Under the pieces are notes generated by a model. The model made no database searches. It was not told the origin of the DNA and saw only the letters and a list, made by a program, of their open reading frames with translations. Positions 9,301 to 16,484 of a DNA stretch of 64,000 nucleotides are shown here, piece after piece. Every line of letters starts with the position of its first letter. Position 1 is the first letter of the stretch. Origin of the DNA: Pyrenophora tritici-repentis (Eukaryota > Ascomycota > Dothideomycetes > Pleosporales > Pleosporaceae); NCBI RefSeq assembly GCF_003171515.1, contig NC_089391.1:4154001-4218000 (forward strand). Reading direction: 5' to 3'. The position numbers and the translations under genes are program-made.

Positions 9301-11074
9301 TGTAGATTAGGACGTCGTCGAGGTATGCAGAGCAGAACTCGTCAAGGTAATCGCGTAAAACCTCGTTAATGTAGGCCTGAAAGGTACCTGGTGCGTTGCA
9401 GAGTCCGAAAGGCATCACTAAGTATTCGAATAGGCCATACCGTGTTAGGAAGGCAGTCTTATGTTCGTCGCCTTCCTTGATGCGGATTTTGTTAAAGGCG
9501 GCGATGACGTCGACCACGGTGAAGTAGGCGACGTTAGCTAGCCGCGCGAGCGTTTCTTTAATCATCGGAGGAGCGTTCCTGTTCTTGATAGTGACGGCAT
9601 TGAGCGCTCTATAGTCCACGCAAATGCGGAGTCCACCTCCAGATTTGCGGACGACGAGCACAGGCGAAGCGAAGTCTGACTTGCTTTCACGGATCTCACC
9701 GCGTCCTCTCATGTCCTCAACATAAGCTTTAACGGCAAGGCCTTCGTCCTTACTTATGCCGTACATCTTAGCGTTTGGGTGTTTTGATCCGGGGATAATG
9801 TCAATGCTGTGGTCGACCGCGCCTCGTCGAGCGGGCAAGTCTGTCGTGGCGGGATCAGGATTAAATCGGTGGGCGAGATCGTGGAGCCATTCGGGCAACT
9901 TGTCTAGGACCTCGTCGCGAGTTTTAGCGGGCGAGTTCAGCTTCTGGTGGAACTTATCAATGTCTTCCTGAGATAGGGCGTTCATGTCCATGGCAAATAG
10001 TGAGGCGAAGACGCGGCTAGCCTGGGCTCTCTCGTCGGCGTCATCGCTGTCATCTTTGTCGAGTTGTTCAAAATCATGTGGGTACAGCCAGATAGTACCG
10101 TTCTCTGGTCGTGATGCCAGTGCGGCAGCGGCCTCACCTGACACATGGTGTATGTCCATGTTCGCGTAGGTCGGGTTCCGTTCTTTGGCTTTTGCTGCGG
10201 CCCGTCGGTGTCGACTGCTGCGAACAGTGACTTGCTCGCCTTTGTGTAGGCAGTTGGCGTAGCAATGCTCGCTGTTGAAACGCATAGTTTTTTCCCTCCA
10301 GTCGATGTGTGGATTATGCTCTTCTAGCCATGAAGTGCCGAAAATAAAGTCGTAAGTCGTCATAGGTACACTGTAGAAGAGTTCCTCGCTAACGTGTTCA
10401 GCGTGGGAGATGGGGGCTAGGACGCCGTGTGTGATAGGCGCCATGGCGAAATTGCCGTCGCCAAGTCGTAGTTGCAAAGGTTGTTTAAGCCGAAACGTCG
10501 GCAGGTTATGTCGTTGCGCAAATAGTGTGGAGATACAGTTTCCAGTAGCACCAGAGTCAGTCAAAGCTTCCGTATCAATATAGCTATTCGAAGTGGCGAC
10601 CTTGCACTTGAAAACGAACTGCTGGCCTTGGACAAGCTGCTTGCCTTTGACCATAGTGTTCGCGCTCAAGACAACGTGTCTGTCCTCTATAGCCTGGGGA
10701 GGCGTCCAGTCCTCCAATTCTTGTAAACAAACGCGTAAAGTGCTAGGTGTAGCTCCGGTGAGCGGGGTAGTTTGGGTATCAAGGGTCGGTGAAACAATAG
10801 GGGGTATCGCTAACAAGGGTTGGACTGGTAGTTGTGGCTTTGACTGTGACTGTAACTGTATCTGTGGACCATTTTGGTGCGGTCCCCGGGGCGTCTTTCG
10901 CCGGGGACGGCTAGTTTTCCGACTCGTCGGTGGCATCGACGACTGTGGCCTGGAGGGCGGCGTTGGTGAATGTAGCTTTGAGGGCAGGGACGCGGCTAGC
11001 TGGCACGATAGAGCCAGACTTGCAGGCTGCTGGGACGTCTGCGTCGGTCGGACGATGTTTCTTGCCGCTGACAT
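6374..11074 (-). CDS. Gypsy-2 pol: protease, RT, RNase H, integrase, chromodomain-like tail
   Basis: Open for 1566 codons. Domains in order: aspartic protease (LTDSGATGNCIS, about residue 170); reverse transcriptase with the YLDDVLIYS catalytic motif (about 590); RNase H (TDSSDTVTAAVLSQ, about 745); integrase with an HHCC zinc module (H-X-GHGGKRSTYY... CVVCRRAK, about 1080-1130) and a D-D-35-E core (DISVDF, VSDRGSQF, HPETDGQTE, about 1150-1260); and a C-terminal chromodomain-like segment (QYKVKYTN... PAWQDYTDL, about 1450-1500). The ATG at 11074 lies inside gag, so real translation should enter by frameshift near 10914. The long frame is +1 to gag, whereas the -1 frame stays open to 10812 and resembles the start of Gypsy-1 pol. 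An indel between 10914 and 10812 is the likely cause, so this copy may not make Gag-Pol. Confidence 0.9.
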   Translation of the reverse strand: MSAARNIVRPTQTSQQPASLALSCQLAASLPSKLHSPTPPSRPQSSMPPTSRKTSRPRRKTPRGPHQNGPQIQLQSQSKPQLPVQPLLAIPPIVSPTLDTQTTPLTGATPSTLRVCLQELEDWTPPQAIEDRHVVLSANTMVKGKQLVQGQQFVFKCKVATSNSYIDTEALTDSGATGNCISTLFAQRHNLPTFRLKQPLQLRLGDGNFAMAPITHGVLAPISHAEHVSEELFYSVPMTTYDFIFGTSWLEEHNPHIDWREKTMRFNSEHCYANCLHKGEQVTVRSSRHRRAAAKAKERNPTYANMDIHHVSGEAAAALASRPENGTIWLYPHDFEQLDKDDSDDADERAQASRVFASLFAMDMNALSQEDIDKFHQKLNSPAKTRDEVLDKLPEWLHDLAHRFNPDPATTDLPARRGAVDHSIDIIPGSKHPNAKMYGISKDEGLAVKAYVEDMRGRGEIRESKSDFASPVLVVRKSGGGLRICVDYRALNAVTIKNRNAPPMIKETLARLANVAYFTVVDVIAAFNKIRIKEGDEHKTAFLTRYGLFEYLVMPFGLCNAPGTFQAYINEVLRDYLDEFCSAYLDDVLIYSASLAEHKVHVRKVIESLGEAGLHLDIDKSEFAVQEVRYLGLILTTEGIKMDPAKVKSVLDWGTPTTLKELQAFLGFANFYRRFIVAFSYIARPLTDLTRGTNGDVKLNFPIAQGSAAHDAFEKLKKAFTIAPVLAHFNPALETWVETDSSDTVTAAVLSQVQTDGVLKPVAFISTKMSPAECNYAIYDKELMAIVRAFEEWRPELAGTSDPVKVISDHATLQTFMVNKALNRRQARWAEFLSEFNFKITYRPGRLGSKPDALTRRPGDTPTNPNDPRIIHQTQTILGPDRVDDVIKRDTHTHNDARQAIQLAALLFEYAEEVQTLAGMLYLMSEEAYGVDDLVDDDSTPDVALDSQPKGETIEIPHAAAPASLARVPGENAPDDGLMTAIVNAYRVDPTLQEIIRAKADGARHLPHTVAIQMKLKLELQDCEIRNSLVYFRGRLFIPYDDDLRKDIVRRFHDTATAGHGGKRSTYYLVSQQYYWPLMTDTVAQYTRSCVVCRRAKPYRDRKQGLLHPLPVPKRFWTDISVDFITPLPDCTRFGRTYSHVMVVIDRLSKSQRFIALDSLEVDAVVRAFVDYVWREEGFPTTIVSDRGSQFVSHFWKELCHRLGVTPKLSTAYHPETDGQTEVANAGLKCYLRAYTNYMQNDWVDWLPLAQLAINNRENVSSGVAPALATKGYLPRMGSELVTEDSPITDARSRAEQLLREDARGTVKRMADVIRFMQENLRWSQNKMEHYANQHRQPAPDYRVGDKVYIDARNIPTMRPSRGLSAKNLGPYKVRALPNRYAVELALPDCYKQVHPVFHPWLLHLDADQTARPSEGVIAEKHPDGEHDYYVDMVVDCRIDKRRKDTLTNKKGMLQYKVKYTNSPDWNASPAWQDYTDLWGAEEAVEDFHRLYPDKPPPHELYRDLALYLNLVAAYSLGRDDVEVVSVLDSCELALSPSHSLMAQLGPGKVAQLRTSVSKQKQGPEG
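10882..10920 (-). promoter_or_regulatory. Gypsy-2 gag-pol frameshift signal
   Basis: GGAAAAC (10920-10914) runs straight into the gag stop TAG. After a 5-nt spacer comes a strong hairpin: 5' arm GTCCCCGGCG (10908-10899), loop AAAGA, 3' arm 10893-10882 with a 2-nt bulge. The layout is the same as in Gypsy-1 and Gypsy-3. Confidence 0.7.
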
Positions 11075-12749
11075 TTGCCGTGCCTCCGCATTTAAAGCAC
11101 TCGCCTTGCTTACTCAACGCGTTGAGTTGCGCGCGCGTGCGACCGTAGTTGTTACGCGTTGTGGAGCCGCTGCTATTGCTGTTGCCGTTGCCATTACCTC
11201 CACCACCAGCGTTAGACGTGTTGCGGCCGGTTCGGGTACCATTATTTCCGCTGCTCTGGGTGAGACGTGAGAGCTGTTGCTGAGTGCGGCAATTCTGGGC
11301 AAACGCTTCCCAAGTATCACCATGGCGGAATTGTAAACCTGCGTTACGACCAAACTTCATGAGTCGGATCGCGTGCTGGATCATTTCGTTGTCGCCCAGG
11401 TTCAATGGTGCGACTGTAGAGGTAAAGCGGGCTACCCAGGTGTTAAACGATTCATTGTCGCGTTGCTTTAATCCTCCAGAGCCGCTGTCGTGTAGCGCTG
11501 CGCTGGCTTCGGTGACCTTGTCGACCGTGTCAAAGATGCGATCAAGTTCCGTGAGGACTTCTTCCGCTGTCACGTAGGCGTTACGAGCTCCGGGTGCTGC
11601 TCTATATTCCACCTGTGCAGCGGCTGGTCCTCGCAAGTGGTCAATCAGGTAGTCGAGCTGATCTTGAACAGTTGTGTGGATAGTAGTTTTGTTTAAGAAG
11701 TTCCTGGCGCTGCGGCGCCAATACTTGTAGTCCTCTTTGTCGGTGCTGTCTCCGCGAAAGATGTCAATATCCTTCAGCTTTGCACCCGTTGCAGTGAGGT
11801 TGTCCGATACAGCAGACCGAGCTAGGGGTCGGTTTTTCTGATGATGTGCCATAGGGGGAGGCAGCATCAAGTCGTGAGTGCCAGTGCCAATGAACGGGTT
11901 CGCAGTCATTGGAGGAGGGGACGACTGGAACTGAGCTGGGCGCGTGTCATATAAATTTCCATTCGTCGGGACGCCCGCGTGCTGTTGCAGGACACTCCTC
12001 TCGTTGTAGAGGTCGCTAATCTGGGAGTAGAGCTTCACGTTTGACTCGCGCGAGGCTGCAAGCTCGTCTTCGAGCACTGCTAGCCGTGAAGCGTAGCTGT
12101 TCTTAGTAGTGATCATGCGGTTGCATTTCTGGGTGACTTGGGCAAGCTCGTCTGCGGCGGCAGCGCGAGCTTGCGTCTGGGCGCGCTCCACGCGGGCGTC
12201 AGCTGCTTCTTGTTGTACACGGGCTTCATTATGTGCTTGGTCTAGCTGTTCGGCTTGTTCAGCTATCTGACTAAGCAAATCTGCTAGGTGTCCAAAGACA
12301 CTCTCAGCATGTTCAGCGATGCAAGCGGTGAAGTCGTCAACGTTCCTCATGTCCGCGAGGATCTCGCGCTCATCGTTGTCGTGGATGCCATAAAAACGTA
12401 GATACATGTCATCCGTGTCGTCGTCGTAGCCTAGTTCTATAGAAGTCTTATCCGCTGGCTTAACGGCTTTCTTAAGAGACTGTCTACAAGACTGTCGTCG
12501 GCGTTCAGCGGCGTTGACGTCATTGCCCTCGTCCTCGCTGTTGCCTTGGCCGTCTCCACGGCCAAAAGTGACCTGTCTCTTGCGGGTGGCGAGCTTCTGT
12601 CTAATAGTCGCCTTCTCCGCTTCGGTGAGGTCGTCGTCATTCTCAAAGTCGCCGTACTCAAGGTGCGACTCTGCTGGAATGGTTTGTGTGTCGTTCTGAG
12701 CACCCTGGTCGTGGGCATCCTTGCTCGTCTCGTTTAGTCGGGCCATCAT
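10911..12749 (-). CDS. Gypsy-2 gag
   Basis: 612 codons. Acidic N-terminus, a long coiled coil at about residues 150-260 (QAEQLDQAHNEARVQQEAADA), a gag capsid region at about 330-500 (KYWRRSARNFLNKT, SFNTWVARFTSTVAPL), an Asn/Gly/Ser/Thr-rich linker, and a much altered zinc knuckle (CFKCGGTANVSGKKH...C), in which the Cys-Cys pair is kept but the His and last Cys are further away than in CX2CX4HX4C. The C-terminus is ESEN followed by TAG, the frameshift site. Starts at ATG 12749; a second ATG is the next codon. Intact, no RIP. Confidence 0.88.
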   Translation of the reverse strand: MMARLNETSKDAHDQGAQNDTQTIPAESHLEYGDFENDDDLTEAEKATIRQKLATRKRQVTFGRGDGQGNSEDEGNDVNAAERRRQSCRQSLKKAVKPADKTSIELGYDDDTDDMYLRFYGIHDNDEREILADMRNVDDFTACIAEHAESVFGHLADLLSQIAEQAEQLDQAHNEARVQQEAADARVERAQTQARAAAADELAQVTQKCNRMITTKNSYASRLAVLEDELAASRESNVKLYSQISDLYNERSVLQQHAGVPTNGNLYDTRPAQFQSSPPPMTANPFIGTGTHDLMLPPPMAHHQKNRPLARSAVSDNLTATGAKLKDIDIFRGDSTDKEDYKYWRRSARNFLNKTTIHTTVQDQLDYLIDHLRGPAAAQVEYRAAPGARNAYVTAEEVLTELDRIFDTVDKVTEASAALHDSGSGGLKQRDNESFNTWVARFTSTVAPLNLGDNEMIQHAIRLMKFGRNAGLQFRHGDTWEAFAQNCRTQQQLSRLTQSSGNNGTRTGRNTSNAGGGGNGNGNSNSSGSTTRNNYGRTRAQLNALSKQGECFKCGGTANVSGKKHRPTDADVPAACKSGSIVPASRVPALKATFTNAALQATVVDATDESEN

Positions 12750-13114
12750 CGGCGGCAGCGCTAGAAGCGGCGGCGGATCTTTTCTGGCAGGTGGGTACAG
12801 CTATGCAGCTGGGCAATCCAGTGTCTTCCGCGGCGGCACTCTGCGGCGGCGGGTCTTTTCTGGCAGGTGGGTACAGCTATGCAGCTGGGCAATCAGGTGT
12901 CTTTACTACGGCGGNNNNNNNNNNNNNNNNNNNNNNNNNNNNNNNNNNNNNNNNNNNNNNNNNNNNNNNNNNNNGCTCTTCTGCGGCGGTACGTATAGTC
13001 AATGCGATCCTCGTCGCGTAAGTGTTTCTGTCGTTGGCGTGTCGCTCGCAGCGACAAGAAAATACAATTCGCGAACGAGCTTCCAGGGCCCGTCTTGAAA
13101 GGGAGCTTGTATAA
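12750..13114 (-). other. Gypsy-2 5' leader with tandem repeat and assembly gap
   Basis: Two near-identical 57-bp units (12771-12827 and 12847-12903, period 76) lie between gag and the 5' LTR, running into a 60-base block of N at 12915-12974. The gap probably hides more units. No ORF. No primer-binding site that starts TGG is seen beside the LTR. Confidence 0.8.
12915..12974. other. Assembly gap (60 N)
   Basis: Run of N inside the tandem repeat; its true length is unknown. Confidence 0.99.
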
Positions 13115-13281
13115 TGTGAGGGATCGATCAAGAAAGATTGGATTTGACAAGATACAAGCTATCGAGCTATCTACGTTGTGAGCCCGAACTTATGCTGTGG
13201 GCGCCAAGGCGCTAGTCCGATAAGATAAGGATCTTATCGATATGGGGGCCATGGGCCGAGCGAGTCTATGGATCCGTAACA
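13115..13281 (-). repeat. Gypsy-2 5' LTR
   Basis: 167 bp, partner of 6113-6279, followed by the TSD cttag. Confidence 0.95.
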
Positions 13282-13574
13282 CTTAGCGTAATTTCTGCGG
13301 TTAGTAGCTTTTTCTGCGTTTAAAAGCTGCTTCTTTCTAGCTAGAGATTTTGAGTATTTCTCTGCTTTCAATAAGCGTTGTAGGCTTCTAGTAGAGAAAT
13401 CTAGATTATTCTCTACTAGAATACGCCTATTTGTCTTCTTAGGACTTCTTTCTAGGTCTCTATTAACTACTCGAGTAGTTCGTTTAGAGACCTTAGTAGG
13501 GCGGCCTAGTTTAGGCGTAGAAAGCGGTAGAATAGGACTTTTCTTCTTCTTAATACGTTGTAAAGTATTATATA

Positions 13575-13711
13575 TGTTGAGAATATTCCGGTCACCTGTC
13601 ACGAGGACGCTAAGTCACATGACCCACACCGCTCTATATTAGCCGAGCTTTGTATAGTTAGCAATTGACACACTTACATGCCATGACTGAGAGAGTCATT
13701 CTTTCTCAACA
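13575..13711 (+). repeat. TRIM-1 copy 1, 5' LTR
   Basis: 137 bp. The same sequence recurs at 15174-15310 and, inverted, at 59986-60122 and 61528-61664. Confidence 0.94.
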
Positions 13712-14196
13712 GGTTATGAGCCCGGCTTACGCGCTTGCGTGTGCATTGTGAGTGTCCGGAGTGTCGTTTCTTCGATATGGGCAGCAAGCTGGTATATGCG
13801 TGTCTACGCCAGAACAACCCAGGAGGTCGTCGCCTTCTATATTCTAAGACACTGGGTCGTCGCCCTGGCTGCCGCGAAGGGTATTAAGTCCTGAAGACAC
13901 TGGGCCGTCGCCCTGGCTACCGCGAAGGGTATTAAGTCCGAAGAAAAATGGACTATCGTCCGGAGAAGCTGGGAGCGTCTCGAAGATACCTTGGGCGAGT
14001 TATACCCAATTCCGACGCGCGAGTCGAAGAGAGCAATGGTTGCTCTATCCCTTTTCAACCAACCTTTTGACAACGATTCGAATACCTACCTACCGACGGT
14101 AACCATCGATTCTTCCGAAAACAACTCGAATTGCCTGCCTATCGATAGTAACCTTTCGAGACCTTCTTTTTAAACTAGTAGCTACAGTTCGACAGC

Positions 14197-14388
14197 TGTG
14201 ATGGTTTTGGGCCGTTGCCCGCACAGGCCACCTGCCAGATGCCTTAGCTTGTAAGAAGCTCTGCGCGGAATATATCTAAGTGGGGGTGTGCATGGGCCAC
14301 CAAACAGGTGGCTCGTGCGCGAACATCAAAACAACGCTAAGGCATCTGGCAGGTGGCCTGTGCGGGGCAACGGCCCAAAACCATCACA
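14197..14388. mobile_element. 192-bp MITE inside TRIM-1
   Basis: Terminal inverted repeats of about 52 bp, beginning TGTGATGGTTTTGGGCCGTT, match apart from one C insertion. They enclose only about 87 bp. The direct repeat acagc flanks them (14192-14196 and 14389-14393), a possible 5-bp TSD, although the arms may extend slightly further. Non-coding. It is absent from the second TRIM-1 copy at 59986-61664, which lacks a longer block here. Confidence 0.82.
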
Positions 14389-15173
14389 ACAGCTACTTTC
14401 AATTCCTTAAACTCGAAAACCTACCGTTTGACGGTGCTCGAAGTTTTTTTACTCTCTCGAACGCTACCCACCTACCCCACCCGATTTCTCGATCGATTTT
14501 TATCTTCTTTCCAAAGGATTTCGTTAAATAAACGCAAAGAAGCAAAGGCTTATATAACGATGGGGGAGAATAAGGGTGTTAGGGTCTGGAGCCCTGAATA
14601 GGACACAGACAAGGAGGCAGGAGCGGAGGAACGGAGCGGGGACAACAAGAGAGGAGAGCGTACATAGCTAGAGTACTGGGAGTACTAAGCTAGGGGAGCG
14701 CTAGGATAGAGGAGAGCGTACACAGCTAGAGTACTGGGAGTACCAAGCTGGGGGAGCGCTGGGACAGAGGAGAGCGTACACAGCTAGAGTACTGGGAGTA
14801 CCAAGCTGAGGGAGCGCTGACTCTCACGTAGGAGTCGAGGGAGAGTCGGTATGTTGGTGATATCGATTCTACCTTGATTTTCAAACGCGAAAATTCTCTC
14901 GACCTTCTTTCTCGACCTTCTCTCTCGACCTTCTTTCTCGACCTTCTTTCCTCAACTCTTCACTCGGCCGATACCTCACTTTACTTGAGGGACTCGCAAC
15001 GTAACGGCCACTATAGGGTGACAGGGAGGTTTCATTCTTGTTGACAAGGCACTTCTGGGGGAGTGTTGGAAAGTGCATGCAAGGCGTTCAGTGGAAGCAT
15101 ATAAAGGGAGAAGAAGCTTCGACTGCAAGACCTATACAAAGTAGTGGGTACAGCTGATCGGCTTATGGGGGAG

Positions 15174-15310
15174 TGTTGAGAATATTCCGGTCACCTGTCA
15201 CGAGGACGCTAAGTCACATGACCCACACCGCTCTATATTAGCCGAGCTTTGTATAGTTAGCAATTGACACACTTACATGCCATGACTGAGAGAGTCATTC
15301 TTTCTCAACA
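15174..15310 (+). repeat. TRIM-1 copy 1, 3' LTR
   Basis: 137 bp, next to TSD atata. Confidence 0.94.
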
Positions 15311-15929
15311 ATATATAGACTTATTAGGCTTTTCTAGTATAGTACTAATAGTACTAGTAGATTTTTTTGCAAAGATAGAGTATAAACTTCTTTTTCGAAT
15401 TTAGAAAGCTCTCGAGACATAGAGAGATAATAGAGATAAGAAAATTTGGAAGTAGAAAGAGAAAGATATATAGAATAACACTAGTAGATTATTACGTAAT
15501 TCTAGCGTAATTTTTTAGCGTACTTTTCTTTATTCTTCGTTTTTGAAATTAACTAGATAAGAAAGCTTAGAAAGAGATTTGCTTATGTAATGCTTATATA
15601 AGCTGATATCTTAGGAACTTTTTTTAGAAATTTTCATACGCTCAGTAAAAAGTTATACCTAACTCTCTTCTAGCTCTTTTTGAACTCTACTTTTACTGCC
15701 TTAGATTAGCTTTATTTTGCCTACTAAGTATATTTATAGTAACTTTACCAAACAAAAAGGTTCTTAACTTTATAAAAAAACTAAAATGTATTAGTCTAGC
15801 TAGTCGAGTTCTTTAGATATAGAGCTTAGAAAAAGTTAACTTTTAAAAAGTCTCTTTCTTTTTGTCACCCGACTGTATATACGTGTGCTTAAAATCGCTC
15901 TATAGGCTATCTATACCTTGGGGATCTAC

Positions 15930-16100
15930 TGTGAGGGACGTCAATAGTTGAGATGACCGTATCTGTATTAAGTACTAAGTGAGATATTGCGTGCAGGTTC
16001 GAAGACCTGCGCGGGTCGAACTTTGGTGTTCGGCTGTGGCCTTCGCTTAAAGCGCACGGGCCACCTCGCTTACTAGAGGTCGCGGGTTTGATCCATGACA
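15930..16100 (-). repeat. Gypsy-3 3' LTR
   Basis: 171 bp, minus-strand TGTCATGG start and CCCTCACA end. Confidence 0.95.
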
Positions 16101-16140
16101 CTACCCCCCCAAAAAAGAGAGCAAGTTCCAACGCTCGAAC

Positions 16141-16171
<31 letters not shown>

Positions 16172-16484
16172 GCCTAAAATTGTATACAAAGGAGATACCT
16201 ATATCGCAAAACTGCTGCATACCAAGCGTGTCGCTTGCAGTGTCCATTCCATTACTACATTCTATTCCCGTTGTCTGTGCACAGTAATTATGGATCATCA
16301 TCGTGGCGTGGTGACCTTAGCATCTTGTCTTAACAATAGTAACTTTGACAGTCTAGTCCTTGCCACGAGCACAGCGTCTATAAGTCCTATTTCTAGCACA
16401 ACTTATCGACGCCCTCGATTATAGCAAGCACAACTATATTATCCCAGTCTTATTGTTGGTCTTGTCTGCTGTTGTCACCACTGG
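16101..16484 (-). other. Gypsy-3 3' untranslated region with a 27-nt A/T run
   Basis: No gene. A homopolymer of 27 T (16145-16171; poly-A on the coding strand) lies near the purine tract. Confidence 0.8.

Larger units (their letters stand above)
6113..13281 (-). mobile_element. Complete Ty3/Gypsy retrotransposon Gypsy-2
   Basis: Two 167-bp LTRs that look identical by eye, a 5-bp TSD cttag (6108-6112 and 13282-13286), a purine tract on the minus strand next to the 3' LTR (complement of ttacccccc, 6280 on), gag and pol. It sits inside the Tc1-1 transposase, and removing it with one TSD rejoins that reading frame. Identical LTRs imply recent insertion. Confidence 0.96.
13575..15310 (+). mobile_element. 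Non-coding LTR element TRIM-1 (copy 1)
   Basis: Two 137-bp LTRs (13575-13711 and 15174-15310) starting TGTTGAGAAT and ending TCTCAACA; TSD atata (13570-13574 and 15311-15315); purine tract ATGGGGGAG before the 3' LTR. Straight after the 5' LTR comes GGTTATGAGCCCGGC, which matches the complement of the 3' side of a tRNA-Met anticodon arm (GGGCTCATAACC). That is the half-tRNA type of primer site known from Copia elements. The internal region has no ORF of note but contains a MITE, A/G-rich GGTCGAGAAAGAA runs and repeated CTAGAGTACTGGGAGTAC blocks. It must be mobilised in trans. Confidence 0.92.
5048..15420 (-). pseudogene. Tc1-1 transposase, split by three insertions and decayed
   Basis: Transposase of the Tc1/mariner DD(E/D) family, which cuts and rejoins DNA at TA dinucleotides. 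ATG at 15420-15418; stop at 5050-5048. The N-terminal helix-turn-helix part (LGRPTKVSKRTTR, EKYSKSLARKKQ) is readable at 13602-13282 and carries on at 6112 across Gypsy-2. The C-terminal part contains the complement of the HPxYSxDLNPIENVW motif near 5270-5300. A one-base deletion in an A-run near 15370 and scattered stops show that it is dead. It appears to share an intron with Tc1-2, ending in AG just before ATAGCCC. Confidence 0.85.
4661..15875 (-). mobile_element. Tc1/mariner-type transposon Tc1-1, heavily nested
   Basis: The ends are perfect inverted repeats beginning CAGTCGGGTGACAAAAAGAA (4661 inward, and the complement ending at 15875), flanked by TA at 4659-4660 and 15876-15877. Removing Gypsy-2 (6113-13281 with one TSD), TRIM-1 (13575-15310 with one TSD) and the solo LTR (5576-5792) leaves about 2.1 kb, whose coding part aligns with Tc1-2 at 27182-38665. 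Confidence 0.9.

Noticed and set aside
10882..10920. Programmed +1 frameshifting in Gypsy-2
   Set aside because: The signal matches the -1 type of Gypsy-1 and Gypsy-3, and the -1 frame still encodes a Gypsy-1-like peptide, so a later indel is more likely.
10593..11270. Plus-strand ORF of 225 codons
   Set aside because: Antisense to the Gypsy-2 gag-pol overlap; GC-rich coding sequence leaves chance ORFs, and no domain is seen.
15907..16131. Small ORF over the Gypsy-3 LTR, repeated at 23825-24025
   Set aside because: Duplicated only because it lies in the LTR; no coding features.
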